NCBI RefSeq assembly: GCF_001905885.1
Contig: NZ_LIYH01000009.1
Location: 1 to 64,000, forward strand
Length of the DNA stretch: 64,000 bases
Reading direction: 5' to 3'
Origin: Streptomyces sp. CB03234
GTDB lineage: Bacteria; Actinomycetota; Actinomycetes; Streptomycetales; Streptomycetaceae
Notes under the pieces: model-generated
What the model saw: only the letters and a program-made list of their open reading frames with translations
Databases searched by the model: none
Told to the model about the DNA's origin: nothing
Part shown: positions 41,871-51,480 of the stretch, in pieces
How positions within the stretch are numbered: the stretch's first letter is position 1
Layout of the letters: the number at the start of each line of letters is the position of its first letter
Made by a program: the position numbers and the translations under genes

Positions 41871-43466
41871 GTGACCCCACCGGATTCCCCGGTCCGGACG
41901 GCTCCCGCCACCCGCCCGGCAGGCGCGACGGCACCCGCGCCCGCCGGGCGGCGGCGTGCCGGAACCCGGCCCCCCTGGGCCCTCATGGCGCCGGCCTGCC
42001 TCGCGGCGGCACTCGCCGTCCTGCCGCTCGGCTACCTGGCGGTACGGGCGCTGGAGCGCGGCCCCGCCTTCGCGTGGGACGTCGTCGCCGACGAACGCAC
42101 CGGCCTGCTGCTCCTGCGCAGCCTCGGGCTCGCGGCCGCCGTGGTCGCCGCGTGCCTGGTGCTCGGCGTGTCGCTGGCCTGGCTCACCGTGCGCACCGCG
42201 CTGCCCGGCGCCCGCGCCTGGTCGGTGCTGGTGACACTGCCGCTCGCGGTGCCGAGCTATGTGGCCGCGTTCGCCTGGCTGTCCGCCGCGCCCCCGCTGG
42301 CCGGGTTCGCCGGTTCGGCGCTGGCGCTGACGCTGGTGAGCTTCCCGTACGTGTACCTGCCGGTCGCCGCCGCGCTGCGCGGCACCGATCCGGCGCAGGA
42401 GGAGGTCGCGCGCTCGCTGGGGCACGGTCCCGTACGCACGTTCCTGCGCGTGACGCTCCCCCAGCTGCGGCCGTCGGCGGCCGGTGGCGGGCTGCTGGTC
42501 GCGCTGTACGTGCTGTCCGACTTCGGCGCGGTGTCGCTGATGCGGTACGACACGTTCACCAGGTCCATCTTCACCTCGTACCGGGCCAGTTTCGACCGGA
42601 CGCCGGCCGCCGCGCTGAGCGCCGTGCTCGTCCTCATGACGATCGCCCTGGTCGCCGCCGAGGCCCGTACGCGGGGCCGGGCGGGCCATGCGCGGACCGG
42701 TACGGGAACGGCGAGGCCGGGCGTACCGGTGCGGCTGGGCGCGCTGCGGTGGCCCGCGCTCGGGTGGTGCGGGGCGGTGGTGGCCGCCGCCGTGGCGTTC
42801 CCGCTCGGCACGCTCGGCTACTGGCTGGCGCGCGGTACGTCGGCGACCTGGGACCCGGCGGCGCTGACCGACACGGCGGTGACCACACTCGGCGTCGCCG
42901 CCGCCGGCGCGGCGCTCACCACGCTGCTGGCCCTGCCCGTCGGGGTGATCGCGGCACGCCACCGGGGCCGCGCCGCGCACCTGCTGGAGCAGGCGGCGTA
43001 CGCGGGTCACGCGGTGCCCGGCATCACGGTCGGGCTGGCCCTGGTGTTCTTCGCGGTGCGCTACGCCCACCCGCTGTACCAGGAACTGCCCCTGCTGGTC
43101 TGCGCGTACGCCGTGCTGTTCCTGCCGGTCGCGGTGGCCGCCACCCGCGCGGCCGTGCTCCAGGCGCCGCCCGTGCTGGAGGACGTCGCCCGCTCGCTGG
43201 GCCGCTCGCCGCTGCGCGTGCTGCGGGACGTCACCGTGCCGCTGGCCGCGCCGGGCGTCGCCGCGGGGGCGGCCCTGACGTTCGTGGTGTGCATGAAGGA
43301 GCTGCCCGCCACCCTTCTGCTGCGCCCCACCGGCATGGACACCCTCGCCACCCGGCTGTGGACGGAGACCGGCGCGGGATCGTTCGCCGCCGCCGCGCCC
43401 TACGCGGCCGCGCTCATCCTGCTGGCCGCCGTCCCCTCGTACCTCCTCGGAAGGCACCGCCCATGA
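41871..43466 (+). CDS. Ferric iron ABC transporter permease (FbpB-type)
   Basis: The 531-residue permease has about 12 membrane segments in two fused halves. Each half has the ATPase-docking EAA-like loop (EEVARSLGHGPVRTFLRVTL in the first; EDVARSLGRSPLRVLRDVTV in the second). The double-length layout is typical of the Fbp/Sfu/Hit family. GTG start lies five bases after the binding-protein stop; the stop overlaps the ATPase start (ATGA). A 45-residue Pro/Ala-rich cytoplasmic lead precedes the first helix. Confidence 0.93.
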   Translation: MTPPDSPVRTAPATRPAGATAPAPAGRRRAGTRPPWALMAPACLAAALAVLPLGYLAVRALERGPAFAWDVVADERTGLLLLRSLGLAAAVVAACLVLGVSLAWLTVRTALPGARAWSVLVTLPLAVPSYVAAFAWLSAAPPLAGFAGSALALTLVSFPYVYLPVAAALRGTDPAQEEVARSLGHGPVRTFLRVTLPQLRPSAAGGGLLVALYVLSDFGAVSLMRYDTFTRSIFTSYRASFDRTPAAALSAVLVLMTIALVAAEARTRGRAGHARTGTGTARPGVPVRLGALRWPALGWCGAVVAAAVAFPLGTLGYWLARGTSATWDPAALTDTAVTTLGVAAAGAALTTLLALPVGVIAARHRGRAAHLLEQAAYAGHAVPGITVGLALVFFAVRYAHPLYQELPLLVCAYAVLFLPVAVAATRAAVLQAPPVLEDVARSLGRSPLRVLRDVTVPLAAPGVAAGAALTFVVCMKELPATLLLRPTGMDTLATRLWTETGAGSFAAAAPYAAALILLAAVPSYLLGRHRP

Positions 43467-44497
43467 ACGACCTGCGTATCGAGGGGCTGACCAAGGCGTA
43501 CGGGCCGGACGGCGACGTGCTGCGCGGGCTGGACCTGACCGTGCCCGGCGGGGCGCTCGCCGCCGTGCTCGGCCCCTCGGGCTGCGGCAAGACGACCCTG
43601 CTGCGGATCGTCGCCGGTTTCCTGCGCGCCGACGCGGGCACGGTGACGGTCGGCGGCCGGCTGCTGGGCGGACCGGGTACGCATGTGCCGCCGGAGCGGC
43701 GCCGGATCGGCATCGTCCCGCAGGAGGGGGCCCTCTTCCCGCACCTGAGCGTCGCCCGCAACGTCGCGTTCGGGCTGACCGGGCCCGACCGGGGCGCACG
43801 GCGCCGGCGTACGGAGGAGATGCTGGAGCTGGTGGGCCTGGCCGGGTACGGCGACCGGATGCCGCACGAGCTGTCCGGCGGCCAGCAGCAGCGCGTCGCC
43901 CTGGCCCGCGCGCTGGCCCCGGAGCCGGTCCTAGTGCTGCTCGACGAGCCGTTCAACGCCCTGGACAGCGCCCTGCGGGCCGGGGTGCGCGCCGACGTGC
44001 GGGCGGCGCTGCGCGCCACCGGCGCGACCGCCCTGCTGGTCACGCACGACCAGCAGGAGGCCCTGTCCACCGCCGACCTGGTCGCCGTCGTCCGGGGCGG
44101 CCGGGTGGCCCAGTGCGCCGCGCCCGAGGAGGTGTACCGCCGCCCGGCCGACCCGTGGGTCGCCGGGTTCGTCGGCGACGCCGTCCTCGTACCGGGCACC
44201 GTGGCGGACGGGACGGCCACCACGGCCCTGGGCCCCGTCACCGTCCCGGAGACCGCCGCGTCGCGGGAGGGCACCGTACTGCTGCGGCCCGAGCAGCTCC
44301 GCCTGGCCGAACCGGCCGGCGCGCCCGCCCGGGGCACGGTCGTCGACGTCCGTTTCTACGGCCACGACGCGATGGTCACCGTCGACGTCGACGGCCTGGG
44401 CGCCCCGGTGGACGTCCGCGCGGCCGGGCCGGTGACCGTACGGCCCGGGGAGGCGGTGGGCATCCGGGTCACCGGGGAGGCCACGCTCCACCCCTGA
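43463..44497 (+). CDS. Ferric iron ABC transporter ATP-binding protein (FbpC-type)
   Basis: The 344-residue ATPase has Walker A (LGPSGCGKTTLLRIV), Q-loop (IGIVPQEGALFPHLSV), signature (HELSGGQQQRVALARAL), Walker B (VLLDEPFNALD) and His switch (LLVTHDQQEALS). A C-terminal TOBE-like domain (LLRPEQLRLAEP; VVDVRFYGHDAMVTVDV) may sense metal. It powers the Fe3+ permease. Third gene of the coupled operon. Confidence 0.94.
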   Translation: MNDLRIEGLTKAYGPDGDVLRGLDLTVPGGALAAVLGPSGCGKTTLLRIVAGFLRADAGTVTVGGRLLGGPGTHVPPERRRIGIVPQEGALFPHLSVARNVAFGLTGPDRGARRRRTEEMLELVGLAGYGDRMPHELSGGQQQRVALARALAPEPVLVLLDEPFNALDSALRAGVRADVRAALRATGATALLVTHDQQEALSTADLVAVVRGGRVAQCAAPEEVYRRPADPWVAGFVGDAVLVPGTVADGTATTALGPVTVPETAASREGTVLLRPEQLRLAEPAGAPARGTVVDVRFYGHDAMVTVDVDGLGAPVDVRAAGPVTVRPGEAVGIRVTGEATLHP

Positions 44498-44589
44498 GCC
44501 CCCGCATGCCGCGCGGACCCCGGCGTGGTGGTGCACCGTGGAAGGACGCACCACCGGGTGGAGACCACCGGGCGAACGAGGAGACCTCC

Positions 44590-44814
44590 ATGTCGCACCA
44601 CACCTACCGCGTCACCGAGATCGTCGGCACCTCGCCCGAAGGCGTGGACGACGCGTTGCGCAACGGCATCGCCCGTGCCTCCGAGACGCTGCGGAATCTG
44701 GACTGGTTCGAGGTGACGCAGATCCGGGGGCACATCGAGAACGGGCGGATCGCCCACTACCAGGTCGGGCTGAAGGTCGGCTTCCGCCTGGAGGACGGCG
44801 CCGAGGCCGGCTGA
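44590..44814 (+). CDS. Dodecin
   Basis: The 74-residue protein matches dodecin: SHHTYRVTEIVGTSPEGVDD, ARASETLRNLDWFEVTQIRG, HYQVGLKVGFRLED. The Trp in LDWFEV stacks on bound flavin. Dodecamers store FMN, riboflavin or CoA in the cytosol. GAGGAGACC precedes ATG 44590. It ends one base before the convergent HAD gene. Confidence 0.95.
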   Translation: MSHHTYRVTEIVGTSPEGVDDALRNGIARASETLRNLDWFEVTQIRGHIENGRIAHYQVGLKVGFRLEDGAEAG

Positions 44815-45303
44815 TCAGGTCCGGCCCTCCTTCTCCTGGGCCTCCACCAGCGCCTCGGAGCTCTCGGCCCAGCGGGCCCGTACGACCCGGAACCCCGCCC
44901 GTTCGGCGGCCTCGCAGACCAGCTCGTCGTCGTCGACGAGCATACGGATCTCACGGGTGGCGGAGAGCCGGCGCAGGATCTCCAGCTTGGTGACCCGGGC
45001 AGGGCGGCGGTCCTGGTTGCGGCGCATGTGGACCGGGCCCTTGGGCAGGCCGTGCTCGGCCAGCCACACGACGGTGTCCTCGCGGCACCGTTCGGGACGG
45101 CCGGTGAGGTACACCACGTCGCAGTCCCCGGCCGCCTCCAGGCACAGTTCCACGCCCGGTGCGAGCGGCGGGTCCTTCGGCGCGGCGGCGAAGAAGGCGT
45201 CCCAGTCGCGCGGCGCGCGCTCCAGGAAACGCTGCCGGTGCCGGGCGTCGGACAGGGTGTTGTCCAGGTCGAATACGGCCAGTGGCCTGCTGTTTCGCGT
45301 CAC
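44815..45303 (-). CDS. HAD-superfamily hydrolase
   Basis: The 162-residue protein has motif I PLAVFDLDNTLSDARHR, motif II VVYLTGRPERCRED, a Lys (TKLEIL) and motif IV MLVDDDELVCEAA. The small size and missing cap domain resemble polynucleotide 3'-phosphatase or nucleotidase-like HADs (LNS2/PNKP type). Substrate unknown. GTG 45303 is the first start before the motif. It is divergent from the LLM oxidoreductase. Confidence 0.85.
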   Translation of the reverse strand: MTRNSRPLAVFDLDNTLSDARHRQRFLERAPRDWDAFFAAAPKDPPLAPGVELCLEAAGDCDVVYLTGRPERCREDTVVWLAEHGLPKGPVHMRRNQDRRPARVTKLEILRRLSATREIRMLVDDDELVCEAAERAGFRVVRARWAESSEALVEAQEKEGRT

Positions 45304-45352
45304 GGGCCCCAGCGTAGGGAATCCTGGCGCGGCCGGGGTGTTGAACCAGGGC

Positions 45353-46405
45353 GTGAGCTCATTGATCGCTGCGACGCGACTGTCGGTACTGGACCGCTCC
45401 CGCACCCGCGAGGGGCACGGCGGCCCGGAGGCCCTGCGGGACACCGTGGCCCTCGCCCGGGAGCTGGAGGCGCTCGGCTACCACCGCTTCTGGGTCTCGG
45501 AGCACCACGGCGTGCCGGGCGTCGCCGGCTCGGCGCCGACCGTGCTGGCGGCCGCCGTCGCCGCCGCGACGCACTCCATCCGGGTCGGCACCGGCGGGGT
45601 GATGCTGCCGAACCATCAGCCGCTGGTGGTGGCCGAGCAGTTCGGGGTGCTGGAGTCCCTGTTCCCGGGGCGGATCGACATGGGCCTGGGCCGTTCGGTG
45701 GGGTTCACGGACGGGATACGGCAGGCGCTGGGCCACGGCAAGAAGGACGCCGACGACTTCGCGGGGCAGCTTCAGGAGCTGCTGGGCTGGTTCAGGGGTA
45801 CGCAGACGGCGCACCCGCAGGTGCACGCCCGCCCCGCCGAGGGGCTGCGGGTGCCCCCGTACGTCCTGGCCACCGGCGAGGGCGCGGCGATCGCCGCCGC
45901 GGCGGGGCTGCCGCTGGTGATAGGGGACCTGAAGGGCCGGTCGAAGGTGGTGGCCGCGATCGAGCGCTACCACGCGGACTTCCGGCCCTCCGCCTGGTCC
46001 GAGGAGCCGTACGTCGTCGTGGCGGGCACCGTCGCGGTCGCCGCGACCGAGGAGGAGGCGGCGCGGCTGCTGATGCCGGAGGCGTGGTCGCTGGCGTACT
46101 CGCGCACACAGGGCGTCTTCCCACCGCTCGCGCCGCCGGAGCGGATCGAGGGCCTGACGATGACGGCCAGGCAGCGGGAGGTGTACGAGTCGGCTCTGCG
46201 CGGCCACGTCCACGGCACCGAGGAGCAGGTGCGGGACGCGCTGGAGGAGGCGGTGAAGCAGACGGGCGCCGACGAGATCCTGGTGACGACGAGCACGTAC
46301 GATCGCACGGCGCTGCTGGACTCGTACACCGGGCTCGCCCGCCTCGCGGGCCTGACCGGCGCACACACCGGGACCGGCGGTCAGGCCCGTCCCTCACGGC
46401 CGTGA
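45353..46405 (+). CDS. LLM-class flavin-dependent oxidoreductase
   Basis: The 350-residue F420/FMN-dependent luciferase-like monooxygenase has LARELEALGYHRFWVSEHHG, IRVGTGGVMLPNHQPLVVAE, FGVLESLFPGRIDMGLGRSV and YVVVAGTVAVAATEEEAARL. It probably oxidises a small carbonyl or organosulfur compound; the cofactor (FMN or F420) cannot be told from sequence alone. GTG 45353 is taken because the usual N-terminus (SSLIAATRLSVLDRSRT) follows it. Confidence 0.88.
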   Translation: MSSLIAATRLSVLDRSRTREGHGGPEALRDTVALARELEALGYHRFWVSEHHGVPGVAGSAPTVLAAAVAAATHSIRVGTGGVMLPNHQPLVVAEQFGVLESLFPGRIDMGLGRSVGFTDGIRQALGHGKKDADDFAGQLQELLGWFRGTQTAHPQVHARPAEGLRVPPYVLATGEGAAIAAAAGLPLVIGDLKGRSKVVAAIERYHADFRPSAWSEEPYVVVAGTVAVAATEEEAARLLMPEAWSLAYSRTQGVFPPLAPPERIEGLTMTARQREVYESALRGHVHGTEEQVRDALEEAVKQTGADEILVTTSTYDRTALLDSYTGLARLAGLTGAHTGTGGQARPSRP

Positions 46406-46518
46406 TCCGTACAGCCGCGTCCCGGGCGCCCGCGAGCACCTCCGCGCGGGGTGGCCGTGGTTCCCCGGCGGAACGCCCCCGTCGTGTTCGTCGTGCCTCG
46501 CGTGCGGGACGGTCCACG

Positions 46519-46551
46519 CGGACTCGAGGCAGCGGCGCTGCCTCGAGTCCG
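46519..46551. terminator. 15-bp perfect hairpin between convergent genes
   Basis: CGGACTCGAGGCAGC and GCTGCCTCGAGTCCG pair perfectly around GGC. It lies between the LLM oxidoreductase stop (46405) and the TPR gene stop (46612) and probably ends transcription from both sides. Confidence 0.75.
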
Positions 46552-46611
46552 TCGCGCCGTACGCCCGGCGGCTGATGGGGCGGTCGGCGCCCCGGCTCCG
46601 CGCCCGCCGCG

Positions 46612-49548
46612 TCACTCCTCGTCGCGCAGCCGGGCCGCCAGGGCGGTCAGCGGCTCGGCCGCCTCGGTGTGGCCCAGGGCGGTCAGGCGGGGGACCGCGG
46701 TGTCGAGGCGAGTGAGGGCGGGGGCGGGGCGTTCCAGGTAGATGCCCTCCACGGCGGCCGCGAGGCGGACGCACTCGGCCCACTCGCCGGCGTGGTCCTC
46801 CTCCGCTCCCGGCTCGCCGAGCAGGACGAGGGCCTTCTCCAAGGCGGCCAGGGCGTCCTCGTACTCGCCGACGTAGGCGTTCACCCGGCCGTGTTCGTAG
46901 GCGAGGGCGGTGTCCAGGGAACGGCCACGGGCCTCGAACCCGGCGGCGCGGGCCTCGTCGGCGACCTTGCCGGCGTCGGCGAGGAAGGCGAGGGCGTCGG
47001 GCAGGCCCTCGGGGCCCTGCTGCTGGGCCTGGAGGCGGGCGAGTTCGCGCAGGCAGTTGCTGAGCTGCTCGTAGCGCGGGCTCCGGGCGTGTGCGGCGAG
47101 CGCCTGGCCGGCGGCCTGACGGGCCCGGACGAACTCGCCCGACTCGCCGAGGAGTACGGCCGTCTCGGCGGCGATCATGGCGTGGCTGCCCGGGTCGTCG
47201 TCCCAGCCGGCGGACTCGGCCGCGAGGGCGACGAACTCCGTCGTCGCGGCCTTGAGGTCCTCCCCCGCGTGCAGCGCGCGGGCGCGGGTCAGGCGGAGCT
47301 GGGCGACGAGCCGGTCGTCGACCTCTCCGGCGGCGACGTCCGGTTCGGCGAGGAGGGAGTCGAGCAGGGCGATGCAGTCTTCGACCCGGCCGAGGTCCAG
47401 GCTGAGCTGGGCCGCGTTGCTGTAGGCGCAGAACGCGTCCGTCCGGTTGTCCCGGCGCAGTTCCAGCTCGGCGGAGCGCGTCAGGTGCGCCAGCGCCTCG
47501 TCCGGGCGGCCCAGGTGCATGCAGGCCTCGGCCAGGTCGCCGTGGAGGCGGACCGTGTCGACCGCGTCGGCCGGCCAGTCGGCGGCCAGGCGCACGCCCT
47601 CGGCCAGGTCCGCGTACGCGGCCTGGGCGTCCCGCAGGCCGAGCTGAAGCCTGCCGCGCAGCCCGAGCGTGCGGGGCAGGTGCCAGGCGGGGCCGTGCGC
47701 CTTCAGCCGGTCGAGCAGGGCGTCGACCTCGGTGACCGCGGCGGGCAGGTCCCCGGTCATGGCGTGGGTGCTGGCTCTCAGCAGCAGGGCGCCGGAGACC
47801 TGCACGGCGACGTCGTGCCGGGTGGCGAAGGCGAGGAGCAGGTCCACCTCCGCGAAGACCGGCGCGATGTGCTCCTGGCTCCGCGACGTCTGGAGGCGCA
47901 GGCCGAGCGAGGTCGCCCGCATGCGCAGCAGACGGGCCTCCTGGTGCGGGGTGAGGCCGGACGTCTCCTCGTGCAGGCGGACCATCGCCTCGTGGGCGGT
48001 GGTGAACGCGGCTGCCTTCGCCTCGGGTTCCTCGGCACCCTCCGCGGCGATCCCGGCTTCGGCGAGCAAGGCACAGGCACGGGCGACCGCGGCGTCCCCC
48101 GGCTCTCCGGCGTCCTGGTACAGGCCCGCGGCCTCCTCGTGGAGGGCGGCGGCGACGGCGTACTCGTCGTCATCCGTCCGGCTCGCCTCGTCGGCCAGCA
48201 GGTCGGCGCGCAGCCGGACGAGCGGGCCGACGGCCGGGTCGTCGGGGTGGACGTAGTCGCGGGCGGTGACGAGGGTGCGCAGGCGTGCCCAGCAGGCCTG
48301 GGCATCCGGGTGCCCCTGCGCGTCCAGTGCCCGGGCCCGGAGGATGAGTTCGGGCAGCGCGTCGGGCACGGAGGCTTCCGCGCGGGCGGCGGGCGCGGCG
48401 ACCGGGGCGGCCGGGGCCACGTCGTCGAGACCACGGGTGCGCAGGGTCAGTTCCAGCGCGTCGAGGAGGGGGGCGCGGTCGAGACGGGTCCTGCGGCGGT
48501 CGGTGTGGGCCGTGGTTCCGTTACGGGCGTCGAAGCGGGCGGCGAGGTCGTCGGCGCGGCCCCGCACCTCGGCGCGCAGCCCGGCCACCGTCCAGGTACG
48601 GCCCGAGTACCCGGCGGCGGGCAGTTCGCCGTGACCGAGGGACTCGACCCGCTGGAGGAGGACCTCCACGCCGGTGAGGAAGTCGAACAGGCCCAGCGGC
48701 GAGTCCACCTCGTCGAACAGGCTCCGGTTCTCGGCGAGCAGTTCCAGGCCGCGTGCCTCGTTGCCGGTCAGCGCGCAGAACTCCAGGTGCCGGCCGACCT
48801 CCCCGGACATCGAGGGGTTGCGGCGGCAGGCGCGGTAGCCGGCGAGGTGCAGCTCGCGGGCCCGGTCGGGGTGGCCGGTGCGCAGCAGGGCCAGCAGTGC
48901 GTACGAGACGGAGCGGGCGGGCTCCTCCTGGCAGGACTCCTTCCCGGCCAGTACGGGCTCCCAGGCGCGCAGCGCCCGCTCGTCGTCGCCCGCCGCGAGG
49001 TGGTACAGGGCGCGCTCGCAGATCTCGCAGGCCTCGCAGTCGCTGAGCCCGGTACGCGTACGGCCCGCCCACAGCTCGTAGGCGAGGGTGGCGTCCTCGC
49101 CGACGTGGGCGGCGAGCTGGTACGCCTGCCCGTAGTAGGGCTGGAGGCCCAGGCCCGCCTTCTCGTACCGGTCGCGCATCTCCGTGAGCCACTGGCGCAG
49201 GCTCGCCAGCGGAACCTCGGGCAGCGCGCGCAGGGCGTTGGCCACCCACTTGAACCGCCAGAACAGCATGTGGCGCAGGCGCTCGTCGAAGACGTCGGGC
49301 TGCTCGTCGAAGAGGGTGAGCAGGCGGGCGAAGACGACCGGCGACTTCCGGGGTTCGGAGCCGTAGGTGTAGGCCTCCTGGAGCTCGAACAGCGCGTGGA
49401 TGAGCGGGACCGGCTCGGCGAACTGTTCGGCGGCGTCGACGAGTTCCTCGGCGGTGACGGTGCGCGCGCGGCCGTAGGGGCGCCGGTCGTTCTCCTGGAG
49501 CGCCTGGTACAGCTCGTCCGTGCTCTGGGGATGGGGTGCGGTGGGCAT
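46612..49548 (-). CDS. Large TPR-repeat protein, partner of the HSP90 gene
   Basis: The 978-residue soluble protein is nearly all alpha-helical. Its N-terminal part (1-330) has HSP-neighbour features such as RRPYGRARTVTAEELVDAAE and a Cys-rich LSDCEACEICERALYHLAAG. The C-terminal 550 residues are TPR-like repeats (DLAEACMHLGRPDEALAHLT; LALALEKALVLLGEP-like helices). TPR repeats bind protein partners, and eukaryotic HSP90 uses TPR co-chaperones. It begins two bases after the htpG stop, so a joint role is likely though undescribed to my knowledge. Confidence 0.85.
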   Translation of the reverse strand: MPTAPHPQSTDELYQALQENDRRPYGRARTVTAEELVDAAEQFAEPVPLIHALFELQEAYTYGSEPRKSPVVFARLLTLFDEQPDVFDERLRHMLFWRFKWVANALRALPEVPLASLRQWLTEMRDRYEKAGLGLQPYYGQAYQLAAHVGEDATLAYELWAGRTRTGLSDCEACEICERALYHLAAGDDERALRAWEPVLAGKESCQEEPARSVSYALLALLRTGHPDRARELHLAGYRACRRNPSMSGEVGRHLEFCALTGNEARGLELLAENRSLFDEVDSPLGLFDFLTGVEVLLQRVESLGHGELPAAGYSGRTWTVAGLRAEVRGRADDLAARFDARNGTTAHTDRRRTRLDRAPLLDALELTLRTRGLDDVAPAAPVAAPAARAEASVPDALPELILRARALDAQGHPDAQACWARLRTLVTARDYVHPDDPAVGPLVRLRADLLADEASRTDDDEYAVAAALHEEAAGLYQDAGEPGDAAVARACALLAEAGIAAEGAEEPEAKAAAFTTAHEAMVRLHEETSGLTPHQEARLLRMRATSLGLRLQTSRSQEHIAPVFAEVDLLLAFATRHDVAVQVSGALLLRASTHAMTGDLPAAVTEVDALLDRLKAHGPAWHLPRTLGLRGRLQLGLRDAQAAYADLAEGVRLAADWPADAVDTVRLHGDLAEACMHLGRPDEALAHLTRSAELELRRDNRTDAFCAYSNAAQLSLDLGRVEDCIALLDSLLAEPDVAAGEVDDRLVAQLRLTRARALHAGEDLKAATTEFVALAAESAGWDDDPGSHAMIAAETAVLLGESGEFVRARQAAGQALAAHARSPRYEQLSNCLRELARLQAQQQGPEGLPDALAFLADAGKVADEARAAGFEARGRSLDTALAYEHGRVNAYVGEYEDALAALEKALVLLGEPGAEEDHAGEWAECVRLAAAVEGIYLERPAPALTRLDTAVPRLTALGHTEAAEPLTALAARLRDEE

Positions 49549-49550
49549 CG

Positions 49551-51398
49551 TCAGCTGTCCTTGCGGAGGGCGTGGGCGAGGAGGTCGAGGAAGGAGCGGT
49601 TGATCAGGCTCGATTCGGCGGGCCTGAGCGGGCGCCGGGACAGCAGCGCGGCCTGCCCGTAGAGGGCTTCGGCGCTGGTGCGGGCCAGCTCGGGCTCGTC
49701 GATGGCGACGGCGGTGCGGACCAGCGGGTTGAGCTGGTTGAGGATCAGCTGGGCCCGTGGTGCCTCCTGGCGCAGGGCGCCCAGGATGTCGCCCCACAGG
49801 CCGCCTTCCTGCTCACGGGCGAGCTGGGAGCGGGTGCGCTCGTGCCGGGCCTCGCGGCTGTCGACGAGGAGGGCGGGTGCGGAGGCGGGCTGGAAGGTGC
49901 GCAGCGCGACGTCGCAGTCGAAGACGGCGAGGGCGTCGCGGGCCAGGGCGAGGTAGGCCGAGGCGGCCAGTTCCGTCTCCCGGTCGACGGAATCGAGGTG
50001 GGCGGTGAGGGTCGCCGGGTCGAGGTCGGCGACGCTGTTGGCGGGCCTGATCTCGGGCAGCCGGTGGACCAGTTCACGGTCGTAGGTGTAGCCGCCGTTG
50101 ACGACGCCGAGCCCGGCGGCCGAGGCGATCGCCGCGACCTGCCGGAACTCCTCCACGCTGGAGGTGACGAGCACGGTGCGGTGGGTGCGCGCGAACTCGT
50201 CGAGGGTGGTGTGCCCGTCGGTGGTCTCGAACGGCAGCCAGGGCAGCAGCATCCGCAGGATCTCGTCGTCGTGCACCGCGAGCGACTTCACGGCCAGGTG
50301 GTGCGCCTGGAGGAAGCGGGCGAGCAGGTCCGGGTCGCTGGCGGCGGCGCGGGCGATCCACGCGCGCAGCCGCTCGGCGAGGGCGTCGCGGACGGCGGCG
50401 AGGGTGTCGTCCTCGTACAGGGACTCGCGGGACGCCGTCGGGCGCAGGCTCTCCGCGTCGATGACGCAGCGGACGAAGAACGCCCACTCGGGCAGGATTT
50501 CCTCGGCCTGTTCGGACAGCAGCATGCCCTTGACGTGTACGCGGTGGCCGTGGCGGCGCCCGGCGGGTACCGCCTCGGGCAGCACGCACGCGATGCCCTT
50601 CAGGCCCACGGCCGGCAGGTCCAGCTCGATGGTGTCCAGCGGTGTGAAGCCGAAGACCTCCTCGCCGTACGCAGCGAGCGCGCGGGAGCGGGTCCCCGGC
50701 GTGGGGTACGTGCGCGCCCAGGGCGCGGGCTCGGGGTTGACGGAAGCGGCCGGGCCGCCCGAGCCGTCGTCGAAGGTCACCGGGTGGCGCAGCAGGGAGC
50801 CGAAGTGCCGGGCCAGCGCGTGCACCCGCGCCGGACGAGTCCACTCGCCCGCGTCGCCGCGCGGCGTCAGCGTGACGGTGGTGCCGGGCCGAGGGCGGGC
50901 GGAGGCGGGCAGGGTGCGGACGGTGTAGCTGCCGTCACCGCGTCCCCGCCACTCCACGGCGGGTGCGTCGGGGGTGCGGGCAGAGCGGCTCAGGACGTGG
51001 ATCTCGTCCGCGACCAGGAAACAGGAGAGCAGGCCGATGCCGAACTGGCCGATGAAGTCGCCGCGTTGCTCGGCGATCCGCTCGGCACGCTTGCTGCTGC
51101 GGCCGATCGTGGCGAGGAAGCGGTGTACGTCGGTCTCGGTGAGGCCGACGCCGTCGTCCTCGACGCGTACCACCGAACCGTCGGCGTACAGGCGGACACC
51201 GAAGGCGTCGGCGGGGGCGGCCGGTTCGAGGGCGTGCCGGGCGGTCAGCGCGTCCACCGCGTTCTGCAGGAGTTCGCGCAGGTAGACGCGGGGACTGGAG
51301 TAGAGGTGGTGGGAGAGGAGATCGACGAGGCCGCGCAGATCCACCTGGAAGGTGCGGTCGGCGCCGGCCGGGTTCGCGGCGGTGTCGGGCAGGGTCAT
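49551..51398 (-). CDS. htpG: HSP90-family chaperone HtpG
   Basis: The 615-residue protein has the GHKL ATPase domain (YLRELLQNAVDALTARHALE, VEDDGVGLTETDVHRFLATI, GDFIGQFGIGLLSCFLVADE), the middle domain (LLSEQAEEILPEWAFFVRCV, LRPTASRESLYEDD with the catalytic Arg region) and a C-terminal dimerisation part. It differs from classical HtpG in the middle and end and belongs to an actinobacterial branch. It lies between a DUF4034-like gene and a TPR gene with gaps of 82 and 2 bases. Confidence 0.92.
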   Translation of the reverse strand: MTLPDTAANPAGADRTFQVDLRGLVDLLSHHLYSSPRVYLRELLQNAVDALTARHALEPAAPADAFGVRLYADGSVVRVEDDGVGLTETDVHRFLATIGRSSKRAERIAEQRGDFIGQFGIGLLSCFLVADEIHVLSRSARTPDAPAVEWRGRGDGSYTVRTLPASARPRPGTTVTLTPRGDAGEWTRPARVHALARHFGSLLRHPVTFDDGSGGPAASVNPEPAPWARTYPTPGTRSRALAAYGEEVFGFTPLDTIELDLPAVGLKGIACVLPEAVPAGRRHGHRVHVKGMLLSEQAEEILPEWAFFVRCVIDAESLRPTASRESLYEDDTLAAVRDALAERLRAWIARAAASDPDLLARFLQAHHLAVKSLAVHDDEILRMLLPWLPFETTDGHTTLDEFARTHRTVLVTSSVEEFRQVAAIASAAGLGVVNGGYTYDRELVHRLPEIRPANSVADLDPATLTAHLDSVDRETELAASAYLALARDALAVFDCDVALRTFQPASAPALLVDSREARHERTRSQLAREQEGGLWGDILGALRQEAPRAQLILNQLNPLVRTAVAIDEPELARTSAEALYGQAALLSRRPLRPAESSLINRSFLDLLAHALRKDS

Positions 51399-51480
51399 CG
51401 GGCAGTCCGGAGTGCGAGGAGCGACGGGTGACGGGTGGCGGGTGGCGGACGGGCGGGCGGGCTCGGCGGCCGGCGGGTGC

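Noticed and set aside
46669..49662. 997-codon plus-strand frame
   Set aside because: Antisense shadow of the TPR protein; low-complexity Gly/Val/Glu/Arg content and no family resemblance.
49536..51431. 631-codon plus-strand frame
   Set aside because: Antisense to htpG, whose motifs are unmistakable.
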